Shown: positions 10,699 to 22,749, counted from the first letter of the stretch. The stretch: 64,000 bases of DNA from Nemertoderma westbladi (GCA_032718475.1 JAUCBJ010007520.1:33800-97799); one strand, 5' to 3'. Notes: generated by a model from the letters alone, not told the origin. Numbers and translations: made by a program.

Positions 10699-11913
10699 TG
10701 TAAAAGCTTTTGCTGAATTGTCCGGTTATTTTTCCTTATTTTTCCCGTAAAATACTCTGTAGTTGGTTTACCAGGCATAAAAAGGCCGTGTCCTTGCTGT
10801 ACTGGTGTTTTAGCGGACATAAAAGCTATTTCTTCTGTATTTGTACTTTAGAGGACATAATCCGTAATTCCGTGACGTAAAAGCTCGATACTCTTGAAAA
10901 CAGTGTCGCTACCATGACGACGGCTAGCAGCTGATATTGCCACGTCGACGTTTCTTTGTTTCTCTGTTCTCTCGTTGTTCAGGTTGACCAATCAGAGCGT
11001 TTGTTATCTCTGTGTTGGAGGTATATACAGAAACTCAGTAGTTCAGTGTTATGTTTTTCCCCAGAGCCTAAGAACCGGCTTTGGCACCTCCGTGTTTCAG
11101 TTTTTAGTCTTACACTAGTAGGTTTAATTATAAAGGGCATATATCCTTTAACTGACCTGACTCATGGAATCACTGCTAACTGATCATACATACTGACTGC
11201 TGAAACATTGCAAACTCATAACAATCAGTGTTTTCATTGTTGTTTTATACTGCTATTTACCGTCAGTTCTTCATAATATGGTTGATGAATTATTATATTT
11301 GGAATAACGATAAATAACCCCGAAACCCAATATTCTTGATATACCGAAGGTAAGAGAGAAGGGTTACAGATAAACGATTGTGACTTATGTTAAAGTGGTT
11401 TGAAGTGAATCTAATGTTATTTGATAGACCCTACATGAGTCAGTCTGTGTTCCTTTTATATGTGACTAAAATCAGTGAAGATTGGCATATTAGTGTGCAG
11501 TATTGTGCAGCATTGTGTATGAGTGAGTCTGTTAAAGAAGCAATTCCTAAAGAATGCGCCATATATGTGAATTATAATTAAGCCATATCGTTGTGAGTAG
11601 TTTAAGTCATAACTCTGTTTATACAGATAAAGCGCCACGTCCTAAAGGAACTGTTAATATTACCGAAGGTGAATAATATTGTCAGAGATTATATAGTACT
11701 GTCAGTCGAATAATACATTAGGCTTACATAGCAATAAAATTAAACCGTCGAACCCAATCTCCCGGGAATATCCAGCGGGTGAATGATGGCGCACAGATTG
11801 GTTTCGACTAGTGTAGTGAATCAAATACTTGTCATAGACTAAAAACCGATTTAATATCTAGAAGACATCTTAATTTGGTGGGTTAAACTGCCAAAGGTCT
11901 GAAAGCGCGAACA
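10699..11913 (+). repeat. 5' LTR of BEL element 1
   Basis: Starts TGTAAAAGC and ends GCGCGAACA. Regulatory candidates are CCAATCAG at about 10988, a TATA-like TATATA at 11022-11027 and the poly(A) signal AATAAA at 11733-11738. Short open frames inside (10956-11183; 11387-11581) are duplicated in the 3' LTR and have no recognisable product. Confidence 0.9.
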
Positions 11914-12208
11914 TTAAAGGATATAGCTTCTTTGTTGCAGTAAGCAATAAAGTTGAAAGTACCGGTCAACCGGTAAACCTGAACCGGTACACTCTGTAGG
12001 TCAGTAGGCCTAACTGTTCTAACCGGTACTTCAGTATAAGTACACTAGTATTATTCGATTTGATTGTTGTATACCGATAGGCTGTTTAGGGGATTAGGGA
12101 TTGATCACCCCTTATACCTTTATATGGTTTACTTATTTCTGTCAAGTTTTATTTATTTGTAGGCCAGTATTGAACAGAAGGCGTGTAAGCCTGATCAGAT
12201 TGTACAGA

Positions 12209-12780
12209 CAATTTGTAGGCTGAGCTGTTGTCTGATTGCTGTTAAGTCCGAACGAATTGCAGTGTGTGTAGATCACCTGTCCGATTAAGTACGATTAGGC
12301 AGTAGGGGCAGCGAACGCTGTAAGGTAATCCCCCAACTAAAGAATAAGTCGCACTACTGGGTTAGAGCGCATACTCCCTAATCATTTCGGAGTCTGCATG
12401 TCCTGTGGTTTATTTAGGCTTGAGAGTGGTCTGCCATCGTTTAGTCTGTACTTTGTTTGTGTAAGTCTGTACGGGTAGCGTATAATTTTATTTAGATAAT
12501 TTGTAGGCTGGATAGTTGTCTGGCTGTTATTAGGTCTGAACGGATTGCCGCGTGTGTAGATCATCTGTCCGATTAAGTACGATTAGGCAGTAGGGGCAGC
12601 GAACGCTGTAAGGTAATCCCCCAACTAAAGAATAAGTCGCACTACTGGGTTAGAGCGCATACTCCCTAATCATTTCGGAGTCTGCATATACCGTAGTTTG
12701 TTTAGGCTTGATGGTAGTCTGTCAGTGTTCGGTCTGTATTTTGTTTGAGTAGTTTGTACGCGTAGCGTAATATTTATTAT
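12209..12780 (+). repeat. 288-bp tandem duplication in the BEL 1 leader
   Basis: A block recurs with offset 288. A ~116-nt core (12283-12398 and 12571-12686, GATTAAGTACGATTAGGCAG onward) looks identical while sequence on both sides has diverged. The core contains a compact hairpin, CAGC-GAAC-GCTG, inside GGGG/CCCC arms. It lies between LTR and gag, where packaging or dimerisation signals are expected (inference). The rest of the leader, 11914-14101, is AT-rich and non-coding. Confidence 0.8.
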
Positions 12781-14101
12781 TCGGAGTTTATGCGATTAGT
12801 CGCAACATTCAAGTCCCCAAGTTTGTTCCTACAGTAATTGTGTTTGTTATACATACCGCTATAGTTAAATTAACCCCGGTACTACACGGGCTGCTCGGCG
12901 TAGGTAAAGACTGGTGATTTTGTGCATCGGTCACTCCAGCAGATGCCGTGGTTCTTTTAGCTGTTCAAGTATATTTAACTACTGATTGTCTGTTATATAA
13001 GTACTCGTACCTAATTTAGGGTTTAGTGTACAGTACTTTCCGAAGTAATTATTGTAGACATTATATTTGTGTTGTAAAGTGGTTGATAGGCACATTCGAT
13101 TAGCTCTATTAACTTCTAGGGAGGAACACTCCGTGATACATAACGTAGAACCTATAGCGATACGGCTATAGGTCGTCAGGCGGTGGTATTTTCCTATCTG
13201 GACAACGCAGTGTATTTACTACTACTTATTATTTCAAATACCGTAGTACCCTGTCCGTTGTAATAACCGGTTTTCTAACCCTTTGTTAGGCTGGTTTGTA
13301 GACTTCTTGTAAAATTACCCTAAAAATTCGTATTTTGTGTTTTTTGTAAATTTTTGTGTTTATTTAGAGATTGTAATCTCAACCCGAATTGTACGTAATT
13401 TGTAGTATAAGTAACTTAGGTAAATTAGTATTATTTGTTTTAGTGTCTCATAAGTAACACTTCACTGAAAGCGCACCGCTTTGTGTAGTGATTACTCCCC
13501 AGAAATAATAACATTTATTTCAAACATTGACAAAACCCATTAAAACGGGTATATATATATTATAAATCAAATCTAAAGATTTATAAATAGTAGGCCTACC
13601 ATACAACCATTAGGTCTTAATATCAGTTGGATTACTGCTTAAATAACGGTAATAAAGTAAGTTAAAGTAACCAAGTAACCCTAAAGTAACAGAAATTCAA
13701 TTATTTGAAACAATTGATATACCGGTATTTACGATAGGCCTATTATCTTTATTTCTATAAATCTAGGCTGAAATTATACCGGTACTTGTAATTAATTCTA
13801 TTTCAGAATTATATATACTATAAACTGTAAGCTGTATACCGGTATTCCGATAGGCCTATTATATATTTATATATATTTTGTGCTAAAATTATACCGGTAT
13901 TCGGAGATAAACCTAGTCTGTAATAATACTTATATAGTTATATATACTATAAGTATACCGGTATTCTAATATATTATATATATATCACGCTACACTGAGT
14001 AGCAGTAACGGTAATTAATTACTAGGCTAGCAGTTAATACTGAGTTACTAGACTTGCTCAGACTGTAATACAGCAGTAGACATTCAACTGTACACACAAA
14101 C

Positions 14102-17100
14102 ATGTCTGACGCAAAGCAGAACCTGTCAGACAGTCTACTAGATACAATGGATATCCTGCTCGGGCAGATGCAGGAGACTGTCCTGCAATTCAAGGGCACA
14201 GTAAGGGAAAGTAGGCTGGAGTTGCAAGAAGTGCAGCAAAGTATCGCGCTTGAACGCGATAAATTAGTAAATACCCAAAAGGGTATACCACCACCCTCTG
14301 TAACAATGTGTCAACCTGTTAGGTCTGAAGTATCTCATGCGCAAGGTGTGGAGCCTACACGCATCTATACTGCTAGCGAAGTAGAAACTCCTATAGTGAA
14401 CCCTATTAAGGGTAATTATAGACCTGTTGATAATGATATTCCATATAGAACTGATCATAATCCGAGAAATTTATATGCCGATAACTCGATATTAAATAGC
14501 ACGATGGCCCAAGAAAGTTTTACGCGTCAAATGGCTAGAACCGAAGCCCGGCAAGCGGTAAAGGTGGGAGAGATCGTTAAGTTCAATGGAGATGAGATGA
14601 AATGGTTACCTTTTAATGAATATTACAAAGATAACATACAGAACTCCGTACTATCTAATGGAGAAAAACTTAGATACCTCATCGAGTGCTTGGAAGGATC
14701 TCCCAAGTCAATGGCGTTAAAATTTATTGGACATCCAGATGGATTAAGACAAGTTTGGGATACACTAAACATCAGGTATGGTAATAGGAATGACATAGCT
14801 GGGTATTTGTATGCAAAATTAATGGCGCCCCGAAAGTTTCTTAGCAGCGGGATTATAGAGTTTTCCGATGAGATTCAGGAGATCTGTAGACAATTAGATT
14901 GGCTAGGTAAGTCTCATGAATACCAGAATTCTATGGTTGTAAGAGCCTTAGCATCTGCTTTGCCCAAGGGTGGAGTAGGTACACGCTGGGATAAGAAGGT
15001 GTTATATATGATGGAACAACAACGACGAGACCCTACCATGACTGATCTCATGTCATTCTTAGATAGAGAAGTGAAATTACAGCTCCTAAGGCAGTCCAGA
15101 GAGAAGACATTGGAAAACAAGGTAAGTGAGAAACCCGTTTCTAGGAGAAGGGTAACACCAGTATGTTATACCGACGACGGTGAAAGCCAAACCTCTCAAG
15201 GAGAGGACAGCGGGAAAGACACTGACAGACCTTATTATGTCAATAAAATGCCTAAAGAACAGGTAAGTAAATCCAAGTCTCGACCCAATGACAGAAGGGA
15301 ACCGATACAAAAAACCCCTCCTACGTCTCCTAAAGGAATTCAGGTGAGAAAGCCCGAGGAAATAACAAGTGTGCACCACATAGCACAGGTTAAAGTAAGT
15401 AACATCAAGCCGAAATGTGTGCTGTGCGACGGGCCCCACCGTTTAAATGCGTGTGATAAATTCCTGAGGAAATCACTCGAGGATAGACGTGAAGTCATGT
15501 GGGATAAGCGGTTGTGTTATAATTGCCTCAGACGAGGACACCAACGGCGAACCTGTAACTCCGATGCAAGGTGTGCAAAGTGCGGCGCAAAACATCATAT
15601 CTTGTTGCACACGGAATTCGAACGAAACAGCCCGAGTCAGGTAAGTGAGTCCGAACTACATGTCCAATTCAGTGATGTGAACGACACTGATCAATCTGAG
15701 ATGGAAGGATTCTATACGGACGAGTTCTCCGACCAAAACGAATCCTGTTACCTAATAAACACCACCGCAGTGTATCGAGCACTTGTGTATGAGAAAGACA
15801 CAGACAGCGACCTTACCTTAACTACTTCCGATCAACAACCATCTTGGAAAGCGCCAACTTCCAATATAGGAATCCGAGAATTTCCTGTAGTCCAGTTACG
15901 GGTCCACGGACCTCAGAAGAGCTATATAGTGAACGCCCTCCTGGACTCCGGTAGCACAGGAACATTCATCGATAGGGAACTAGCCGAAGTCATCTTTGCT
16001 GGACAACCCAAGTTCCGAACCAAGCTAAACCTGTCAGGGATCATGCAGGTTTGGAATTCTACTGTAGCTGCCGACTATTATATAGGTGAGTTGTCCACCC
16101 CCCAGGACGAACTAGGAGAACATAGCATAAGGTCAGTGAAAATGGTGGCTATAAAGAACTTCGCTACTACTCAAGCAGACCTTTATAATTGGGACGAGGA
16201 TGAGAGCATCCGACATCTTAACATACCTCGATTCCAGACAGATTATCCTGGAGTGCAAATACTCATCGGCCAAAACGCGCATGAGGCGCTGGAGACATTA
16301 GAGAAACGGCCTGCTCAACCGCAGCCCCTACAGACCTATGCGGTAAGAACTAGAGTAGGTTGGTACCTTGCTGGACCTTCCCGTAGAACGCTCAGGGAAA
16401 GACTGCTTCAAGATCGCGTCTGCCAGGTGAGTGAATGGGAAGATGATACTAGTGAGGGAGACGACCCAACTGAGGGAACACCACACTCCTCAGATAATGA
16501 CAATCTTAGCTCCAATGTAGATCAATGGAGATATTGCCCCAAGAAGTTTAATCCAACAGACATCGCTTCCAGAGGAGCAACTCCTCAAGAACTGACAGAT
16601 ACTACAGACCGGTTAGGTGAACCCGACTTCCTGAGTAAGGAGAATGAATGGCCTCCCCATCTTACTCCGACTGAGATTAGACCAGCCAAGGGAGCGGAGA
16701 AAGTCGAACCTGAAACCCGGACGGGTGGATCGGAGTTATTTGAACCCGGGATAGATCTGTCGGTATTACATGTTGCCAGGGACGACGCCGTGGATCTGGG
16801 CCTCCCCTCCGCGAGTGGATCCTTCATGAAGATCAGAGAGAGCGATTGGAGCTCTGGAACATCAGACGTCTCGCAGGGACTCTCACCTCTCCTGCAGAGA
16901 GCGACGGACCACTATAGCTCCTGGAATCGGCTTTGTGACGCCGTCATATACTTTGAGCAATGTTTCTATCGTCACTATTCCAGGACGAAGAGGAAACCTG
17001 GAATTGTATTCAGGATGCAGCGACTCAATCACCCAGTCGGTCGTTTGTGTTTATCGGAAGGGAATGGAGGACTCTCCGGAAACTGTGGAAGGCAAGATTC

Positions 17101-17155
17101 TCTTCCCACGACCACCTCCCTAATCCTTCAAACATCTAGGGACTCCATAACGTAA
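14102..17155 (+). CDS. BEL/Pao gag-protease polyprotein joined to an RNase H tail
   Basis: A single 1017-codon ORF. Residues 1-70 are coiled-coil-like. A DUF1759-type gag domain starts near residue 160 (FNGDEMKWLPFNEYY) and runs to about 335. Zinc-knuckle cysteines are at ~438 (CVLCDGPHRLNAC) and ~472 (CYNCLRRGHQRRTC, then CAKCGAKHH). A DUF1758-like aspartic protease follows, with LLDSGSTGTF near 613 and LIGQNAHEALE, then GWYLAGPSRRT. At about residue 775 the frame passes into an acidic linker and then WRYCPKKFNPTDIASRG, the end of a BEL RNase H. The RT palm and most of RNase H are therefore deleted in frame. The last ~90 residues resemble the pre-integrase linker (SSWNRL) followed by scrambled sequence; no integrase core is present. 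The ATG at 14102 is the first in frame after the leader. Confidence 0.85.
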   Translation: MSDAKQNLSDSLLDTMDILLGQMQETVLQFKGTVRESRLELQEVQQSIALERDKLVNTQKGIPPPSVTMCQPVRSEVSHAQGVEPTRIYTASEVETPIVNPIKGNYRPVDNDIPYRTDHNPRNLYADNSILNSTMAQESFTRQMARTEARQAVKVGEIVKFNGDEMKWLPFNEYYKDNIQNSVLSNGEKLRYLIECLEGSPKSMALKFIGHPDGLRQVWDTLNIRYGNRNDIAGYLYAKLMAPRKFLSSGIIEFSDEIQEICRQLDWLGKSHEYQNSMVVRALASALPKGGVGTRWDKKVLYMMEQQRRDPTMTDLMSFLDREVKLQLLRQSREKTLENKVSEKPVSRRRVTPVCYTDDGESQTSQGEDSGKDTDRPYYVNKMPKEQVSKSKSRPNDRREPIQKTPPTSPKGIQVRKPEEITSVHHIAQVKVSNIKPKCVLCDGPHRLNACDKFLRKSLEDRREVMWDKRLCYNCLRRGHQRRTCNSDARCAKCGAKHHILLHTEFERNSPSQVSESELHVQFSDVNDTDQSEMEGFYTDEFSDQNESCYLINTTAVYRALVYEKDTDSDLTLTTSDQQPSWKAPTSNIGIREFPVVQLRVHGPQKSYIVNALLDSGSTGTFIDRELAEVIFAGQPKFRTKLNLSGIMQVWNSTVAADYYIGELSTPQDELGEHSIRSVKMVAIKNFATTQADLYNWDEDESIRHLNIPRFQTDYPGVQILIGQNAHEALETLEKRPAQPQPLQTYAVRTRVGWYLAGPSRRTLRERLLQDRVCQVSEWEDDTSEGDDPTEGTPHSSDNDNLSSNVDQWRYCPKKFNPTDIASRGATPQELTDTTDRLGEPDFLSKENEWPPHLTPTEIRPAKGAEKVEPETRTGGSELFEPGIDLSVLHVARDDAVDLGLPSASGSFMKIRESDWSSGTSDVSQGLSPLLQRATDHYSSWNRLCDAVIYFEQCFYRHYSRTKRKPGIVFRMQRLNHPVGRLCLSEGNGGLSGNCGRQDSLPTTTSLILQTSRDSIT

Positions 17156-18812
17156 CAACATATGGAGTGGGTGTGTGACTCTATTATTTTATATTATTTT
17201 ATTATTTTTATATTTATGTATGTATTACTATGTAATTCTATTATAATCGTTTTCTTTAATTTTATTCAGTAGAATGTTATTTTAGCGATTATTTAGTAGA
17301 TTAGTGCAATATATATTCGCGTTTATTACTTAATTACGTATATATTATATTTAATGCGACGGCAAGAAATAATTCTTTTCCTTCTTCCTTACTGTCCGTA
17401 TTACATTACAAATACGTAACTACAGTAAGATGAAATGTCCGTACTTATTAAAGTACAATAAAGCCACTACTATATTCAAGTATTATTGGTAGGCAGAGTA
17501 TTAGGAATGCAAAGTTCAGATCCTCGTGTCTCGGCTAAACCAAGCTCTGGGTAGACCTTGGAAACGACTTGCCTCTTCACACTGACATTGCTTCGTGCGA
17601 TATTGCTCTCATACCGTATATTAAATAATACATATAGTAGCGTGATGTCCCTTTAACAGTAGCGTATAACGCAAAATAAATCTGTTAAACCCTTTGACCA
17701 TCTGTAATTCTAGTCGATTAAGATATCGCGGCACCCACCGATATACTTGAAAGACAAATTCTAGAATCAGTGGTTAACGTCCCCAGACAAGTTCTGGAAT
17801 AAATCGGTGCCCATCTCAAATATTAATTATTTAATATTTGCAAATCTAATAAATCAAAATCTGTAAAATTCAGATCCTTCAGCAATTCTAGTCAATTAAG
17901 ATATCGTAGCATTTACCGATATTCTTAAAAAGACAATTGTCATAGAATTAAGGATCTTGTGTCCCCAGACATATTCTAGAATCAAAATATGTCAATTTAA
18001 TTATCAAATAATAAAATTTCAGGGAATAAATTTAAATTCATGCCTTTTAATGAATTTAATAAATTGCCATTTTTACGCAATTTATAACATTCCCAAAATT
18101 CCATTAATTAATAGATCAAGGGAGCGGAGATTTATCTTATTATGTGTATGAGTGTGCGAAAGTCTCCCAAACATAGTCAATAGCCGATAAAATTCATAAA
18201 GTCATGTATAAAACAGAACATTGACTATTAAAGAATACTATTAAATAACATCCCAGATCTGTATGCATTGGAATTGCTCTAATTCTACCGCTAGCTTTGC
18301 ATAATGTCACCATAGCAACAACCACGCTAGAATTAGAATTGAGTTAAAAGAACAATAGAAAGCTTGTCCCATTGAATAGCATAGGGAATAAATAGTGCAC
18401 TGATAGTATCCAAGGATACATAATAATACAGTGACATTCTGGAAGGCATTGACTAACGGACAAGTGACCCGAGTGTGTGTAATTTGTGACAAGTTGTGTG
18501 TGTGGTATTTGAGAGTTTATAGGCGAATGTTACTACTAAGGTGTGTTTACAGTAGCTAGTCGCAATCGTAAAAGTAACCTAACTCTCCAAGGAAAACCTG
18601 AAGTACATCTAAGCCTTTGGGACGGACAGTTGAGTGACTTGTGCCGGTTGTCGTTGTCGTTGTGCGGCTACGTCGTTGGCGAAAGTACAGAGGCGACGAC
18701 ACATCGGCGCTGAGGATCTCGTACTGTCCGGGGGTTAATTGGGGTAGTCAGCGACGCTCGCTAGCCTAAATATAAACTCCTTATAATATGGATAAACTCA
18801 TATATAGCAGAT
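17156..18812 (+). other. non-coding spacer of BEL 1 with a diverged ~180-bp repeat
   Basis: AT-rich spacer between the two ORFs. TCTAGTC-ATTAAGATATCG...GTCCCCAGACA-TTCT appears at 17710-17805 and again, diverged, at 17888-17975. No integrase or other coding signal seen. Confidence 0.6.
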
Positions 18813-20284
18813 ATGACGGAGTTGATAGAAGATGGTCTTGGTATCGGGGAGCGATATACTCTACTTTTACAAGCGTTTGTTGATAGCTTAATACGCGGCG
18901 ACGTTAGTCCAACTGCTGCGGAGGACGATGGTCGTTATGTCAAACCGACAATGTCCCAAGTGCAGCTCTCGCGAGAGTTGGACTATAGAAAATTCGCTGC
19001 TCGATATACGCAGCGTAATGGTACGTATATGGGCTTCTTAACTACTGGTCATCCTATCGATTTACACGATACGGACAATGTCGACACCAAAAGGGAAATG
19101 GTACGATTGAAATATCCTACCCAGCGGAGGCGGAACGATAAACCGAGAATGGAACACGAGAATTCTATTCGAAACAGACTCGAAAGAGAAGACGTTGAGG
19201 AGCCGGATAAACGCAGCGACTTCAACGATTATCTGGAATTCCTGATAGAAACATATCTCAATATTGCCAGTCAACCAAATCTAGAAACTCGATATCCTCA
19301 AGGTATACATCATGACCGCATGGTAGAACTCAAACGGCTCAATTCCCCTATGATGTATCTTACCGCCGATCGACCGCTACCTGTTGTACCGAATAGCTTC
19401 GAACGGATGGAGGAATATTGTAAGCTGGAGAAAGATCACTCGCGTTTCCCCTACAAGACGTACGTTTTTGGGTATTATTACGATAAATGCCCTAGACCCA
19501 ACTAATAAACGGAAAGACATAAACATCCACGTAAACCGAAACTTGTTGACGTATCACCTATGCTCACTCGGCTCGAACGATCCTGGAGTAAACCTACGAT
19601 CAGAGTCCCGGAATACTCGGTCAAACCTCCTCATTCCTTAGTTGGACCTCAGACCTGCGATCCTGGTGGTGTCGCGGATCCTCGCGGACTGTATTCACTG
19701 TTCAAAGATCTAGTGCTACCCTAACAATTAATCGGTAACACTCCGACAGTGATTTCTAGCTAGCCGCCCATCTTACCTAGCCGGATTGTGACGCGGACAC
19801 CTAATATCACTATCCAACCGTATGGTCGTCCACGTTTAACGCGATACAACCCCTCATCAAGGTGAAGGAGAGCGTTGTACGAAACGAGTTAAACGCTATT
19901 CTATAAAGATCAAAAGGGAAACCTGCGTTTGTTCAGATAAACGTAAGTTATAACAGTAAGTCCAATCGATAAACGAATTGGCCTTATCTCAATTCGATTG
20001 GGAAATCCAGAATCTCTAAGAAGTTATCGAACTTGGACGATCCTATTCTCTGCGAGAGTTTTTGGATGAACGTATCCAGCTACGAGCGGAGGAAAATCAG
20101 CTCGAGGAGAAGCATATCGAAACGGCAGATACCTCGACCATAAACCTACACCTTCTGATGCAATCATATTGCACCCTTCACCCAGGAGTTATGGCCCTCC
20201 TAGTAAAGTGGCTCCCCCCAAAGAGAAAAAGACTCTTGCTAGCCTCAAAAAACTGCGTAAACGCCGTCTGCGTAAGAAAGACTA
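18813..20284 (+). pseudogene. unrecognised downstream ORF of BEL element 1
   Basis: ATG at 18813 opens 230 codons ending in a double stop TAATAA (19503-19508). The same frame continues coding-like to TAA at 19722-19724 (for example MLTRLERSWSKPTIRVPEYS). Further coding-like pieces follow in other frames: CTKRVKRYSIKIKRE near 19885, REFLDERIQLRAEENQLEEK near 20060, and a basic tail KEKKTLASLKKLRKRRLRKK ending at 20284. An intact protein would have been near 490 residues, with charged and tyrosine-rich middle parts (FNDYLEFLIETYLNIA) and no visible transmembrane segment, signal peptide, protease or integrase motif. I do not recognise a family. The position after pol and before the 3' LTR is that of an env-like or accessory gene, but nothing here looks like an envelope protein. 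Confidence 0.55.
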
Positions 20285-20363
20285 ACTGTTTAGAGTATCT
20301 TTATATTTTAGAAACTGTGATTTTGTATATTTTATAGACTTAAATCCCATTTTCTGGGAGCGG

Positions 20364-21578
20364 TGTAAAAGCTTTTGCTGAATTGTCCGGTTATTTTTCC
20401 TTATTTTTCCCGTAAAATACTCTGTAGTTGGTTTACCAGGCATAAAAAGGCCGTGTCCTTGCTGTACTGGTGTTTTAGCGGACATAAAAGCTATTTCTTC
20501 TGTATTTGTACTTTAGAGGACATAATCCGTAATTCCGTGACGTAAAAGCTCGATACTCTTGAAAACAGTGTCGCTACCATGACGACGGCTAGCAGCTGAT
20601 ATTGCCACGTCGACGTTTCTTTGTTTCTCTGTTCTCTCGTTGTTCAGGTTGACCAATCAGAGCGTTTGTTATCTCTGTGTTGGAGGTATATACAGAAACT
20701 CAGTAGTTCAGTGTTATGTTTTTCCCCAGAGCCTAAGAACCGGCTTTGGCACCTCCGTGTTTCAGTTTTTAGTCTTACACTAGTAGGTTTAATTATAAAG
20801 GGCATATATCCTTTAACTGACCTGACTCATGGAATCACTGCTAACTGATCATACATACTGACTGCTGAAACATTGCAAACTCATAACAATCAGTGTTTTC
20901 ATTGTTGTTTTATACTGCTATTTACCGTCAGTTCTTCATAATATGGTTGATGAATTATTATATTTGGAATAACGATAAATAACCCCGAAACCCAATATTC
21001 TTGATATACCGAAGGTAAGAGAGAAGGGTTACAGATAAACGATTGTGACTTATGTTAAAGTGGTTTGAAGTGAATCTAATGTTATTTGATAGACCCTACA
21101 TGAGTCAGTCTGTGTTCCTTTTATATGTGACTAAAATCAGTGAAGATTGGCATATTAGTGTGCAGTATTGTGCAGCATTGTGTATGAGTGAGTCTGTTAA
21201 AGAAGCAATTCCTAAAGAATGCGCCATATATGTGAATTATAATTAAGCCATATCGTTGTGAGTAGTTTAAGTCATAACTCTGTTTATATAGATAAAGCGC
21301 CACGTCCTAAAGGAACTGTTAATATTACCGAAGGTGAATAATATTGTCAGAGATTATATAGTACTGTCAGTCGAATAATACATTAGGCTTACATAGCAAT
21401 AAAATTAAACCGTCGAACCCAATCTCCCGGGAATATCCAGCGGGTGAATGATCGCGCACAGATTGGTTTCGACTAGTGTAGTGAATCAAATACTTGTCAT
21501 AGACTAAAAACCGATTTAATATCTAGAAGACATCTTAATTTGGTGGGTTAAACTGCCAAAGGTCTGAAAGCGCGAACA
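20364..21578 (+). repeat. 3' LTR of BEL element 1
   Basis: Copy of 10699-11913 at constant offset 9665 with no net indels. AATAAA at 21398-21403. Followed by the target duplication GTTTC (21579-21583). Confidence 0.9.
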
Positions 21579-22188
21579 GTTTCACACCAGTACTATATAT
21601 ATGAAGTTACTATCTAGCTAGATTTCCCTTAAAAATAATATCCTCTCATTGGTAATGGTAATCAATCACTCAGTGCTGGATCAATGTTGTACAAACAATA
21701 AAAAGCAATAAGTCAGTCTCATGCACATCATAAAGAATAACTATTTAAGTAGTTGTAGAAAAGTATGCTCTTTTTGCCTACTGTAAAATAATAAAGAAAG
21801 ACAAAAAATGTTGTTTCTTTTTGCCACCACTTAATGTAATTTTATTTGTTGAAAGTAATTTGAAAAGAATAAAAACAAAAAAAATATCTTCCATCGAAGC
21901 GTCTTCCGCAGTGAAATAACTAAAGCAAAAGCGAAATAGTAAAATGGGTAATATGGCTATTATAATATTATAATATTCTAGAATAATAAATATCATGTGG
22001 AAACCATTAGCGCTATCTATTTAAATTCAATAATATTTATTAATGTCATGGAAATTACTTTGAAATTTAATTCGAACATTATGTTTTTTGTTGACAAAAA
22101 AGTGCTATTTTTGTCAAACTTGTTAATGAATTTGACAAAAAAAAGTGACTTAAATCAAATACATAAACTTAAAAAAGATCTTACATAC

Positions 22189-22314
22189 CTATACAGCTGC
22201 CCACGCTTTCATGCGTCATGTATAAACAATCACATTGGTAACCGCCATCTAAGTTAGTACAATTAGATATTGTCAGATTACATAGATGTGTGTTGCTTTC
22301 ACATTCATCTACAT
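22189..22314 (-). CDS. calcium-binding EGF-like exon (most 3' one seen)
   Basis: A 126-bp phase 1-1 exon on the minus strand. The acceptor is TTTTTTAG (just above 22314) and the donor is GTATGTAA (22181-22188). It encodes one EGF domain, opening DVDECESNTHLCNL and followed by CTNLDGGYQCDC. D-x-[DN]-E-C at the start is the calcium-binding signature; the spacing of six cysteines fits a cbEGF module. It is more diverged from the other four exons than they are from each other. The downstream exons of this gene lie left of here or were not detected. Confidence 0.75.
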
Positions 22315-22469
22315 CTAAAAAATAAGAAAATAATTTATTAGTAATTAACTGATTTTTTACACCCATGCAAACCATAAAAAGCATAAAATAATAAATAAAT
22401 AAATAAAATATATTAATAAGTATATAATAATGAAATAAAATTGTATGAATTATAATAAAATATGACGCT

Positions 22470-22745
22470 TTGATAAGTTTTTCACTGCTGAGTTGTCTAG
22501 GTTTAGAAGCTTGAATATCGGCTGTGATAATGTGATGCACGGTGTCGGACACTGATGCATGGTGTCGGATTCAGGTGGACCCATGAAAGTTGTATCATGG
22601 TTAAAAATATCGGAGAAATCGTTCAGTAGTTTCTCCAGAGGGGGGTTTTCTTGAGAACTTGTGACTTCAATAATATTTAGACTTTGAGAAGAAGAGTTAT
22701 TGAGTGTTTGCCTGAGCTTTGTTTTGTTATCTAAGATGATTTTAT
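22470..22745 (-). pseudogene. fragment of Ty3/gypsy-like pol (RT N-terminus)
   Basis: The minus strand encodes, with a frame change near 22555, LLNDFSDIFNHDTTFMGPPE, then TVHHIITADIQASKPRQLS. The pattern 'leader LxxFxDIF, then HxIxT, then P-R-Q' is the region just before the RT of Ty3/gypsy elements. Nothing further of the RT is seen downstream on this strand, so this is a short relic in an intron. Assigned from pattern only. Confidence 0.4.
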
Positions 22746-22749
22746 TTTT

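Larger units (their letters stand above)
10699..21578 (+). mobile_element. BEL/Pao LTR retrotransposon 1 (10.9 kb), deletion derivative
   Basis: Two 1215-bp direct repeats starting TG and ending CA (10699-11913; 20364-21578) bound an internal region of 8450 bp and are flanked by GTTTC on both sides. Internal order: 2.2-kb leader, gag-protease ORF (14102-17155), ~1.6-kb spacer, and a second decayed ORF (18813-20284). A short purine tract (GGGAGCGG) precedes the 3' LTR. The RT, RNase H body and integrase are missing, so it could move only with enzymes supplied in trans. The LTRs differ at very few sites (two seen: 11627 C/T; about 11788 G/C), so insertion was recent. Confidence 0.9.

Noticed and set aside
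10956-11581. Small ORFs repeated at 20621-21246
   Set aside because: They lie inside the two LTRs, are therefore duplicated by the element structure, and show no domain.
11914-11935. Primer-binding site after the 5' LTR of BEL 1
   Set aside because: TTAAAGGATATAGC does not begin TGG and I could not match it to a tRNA 3' end by eye.
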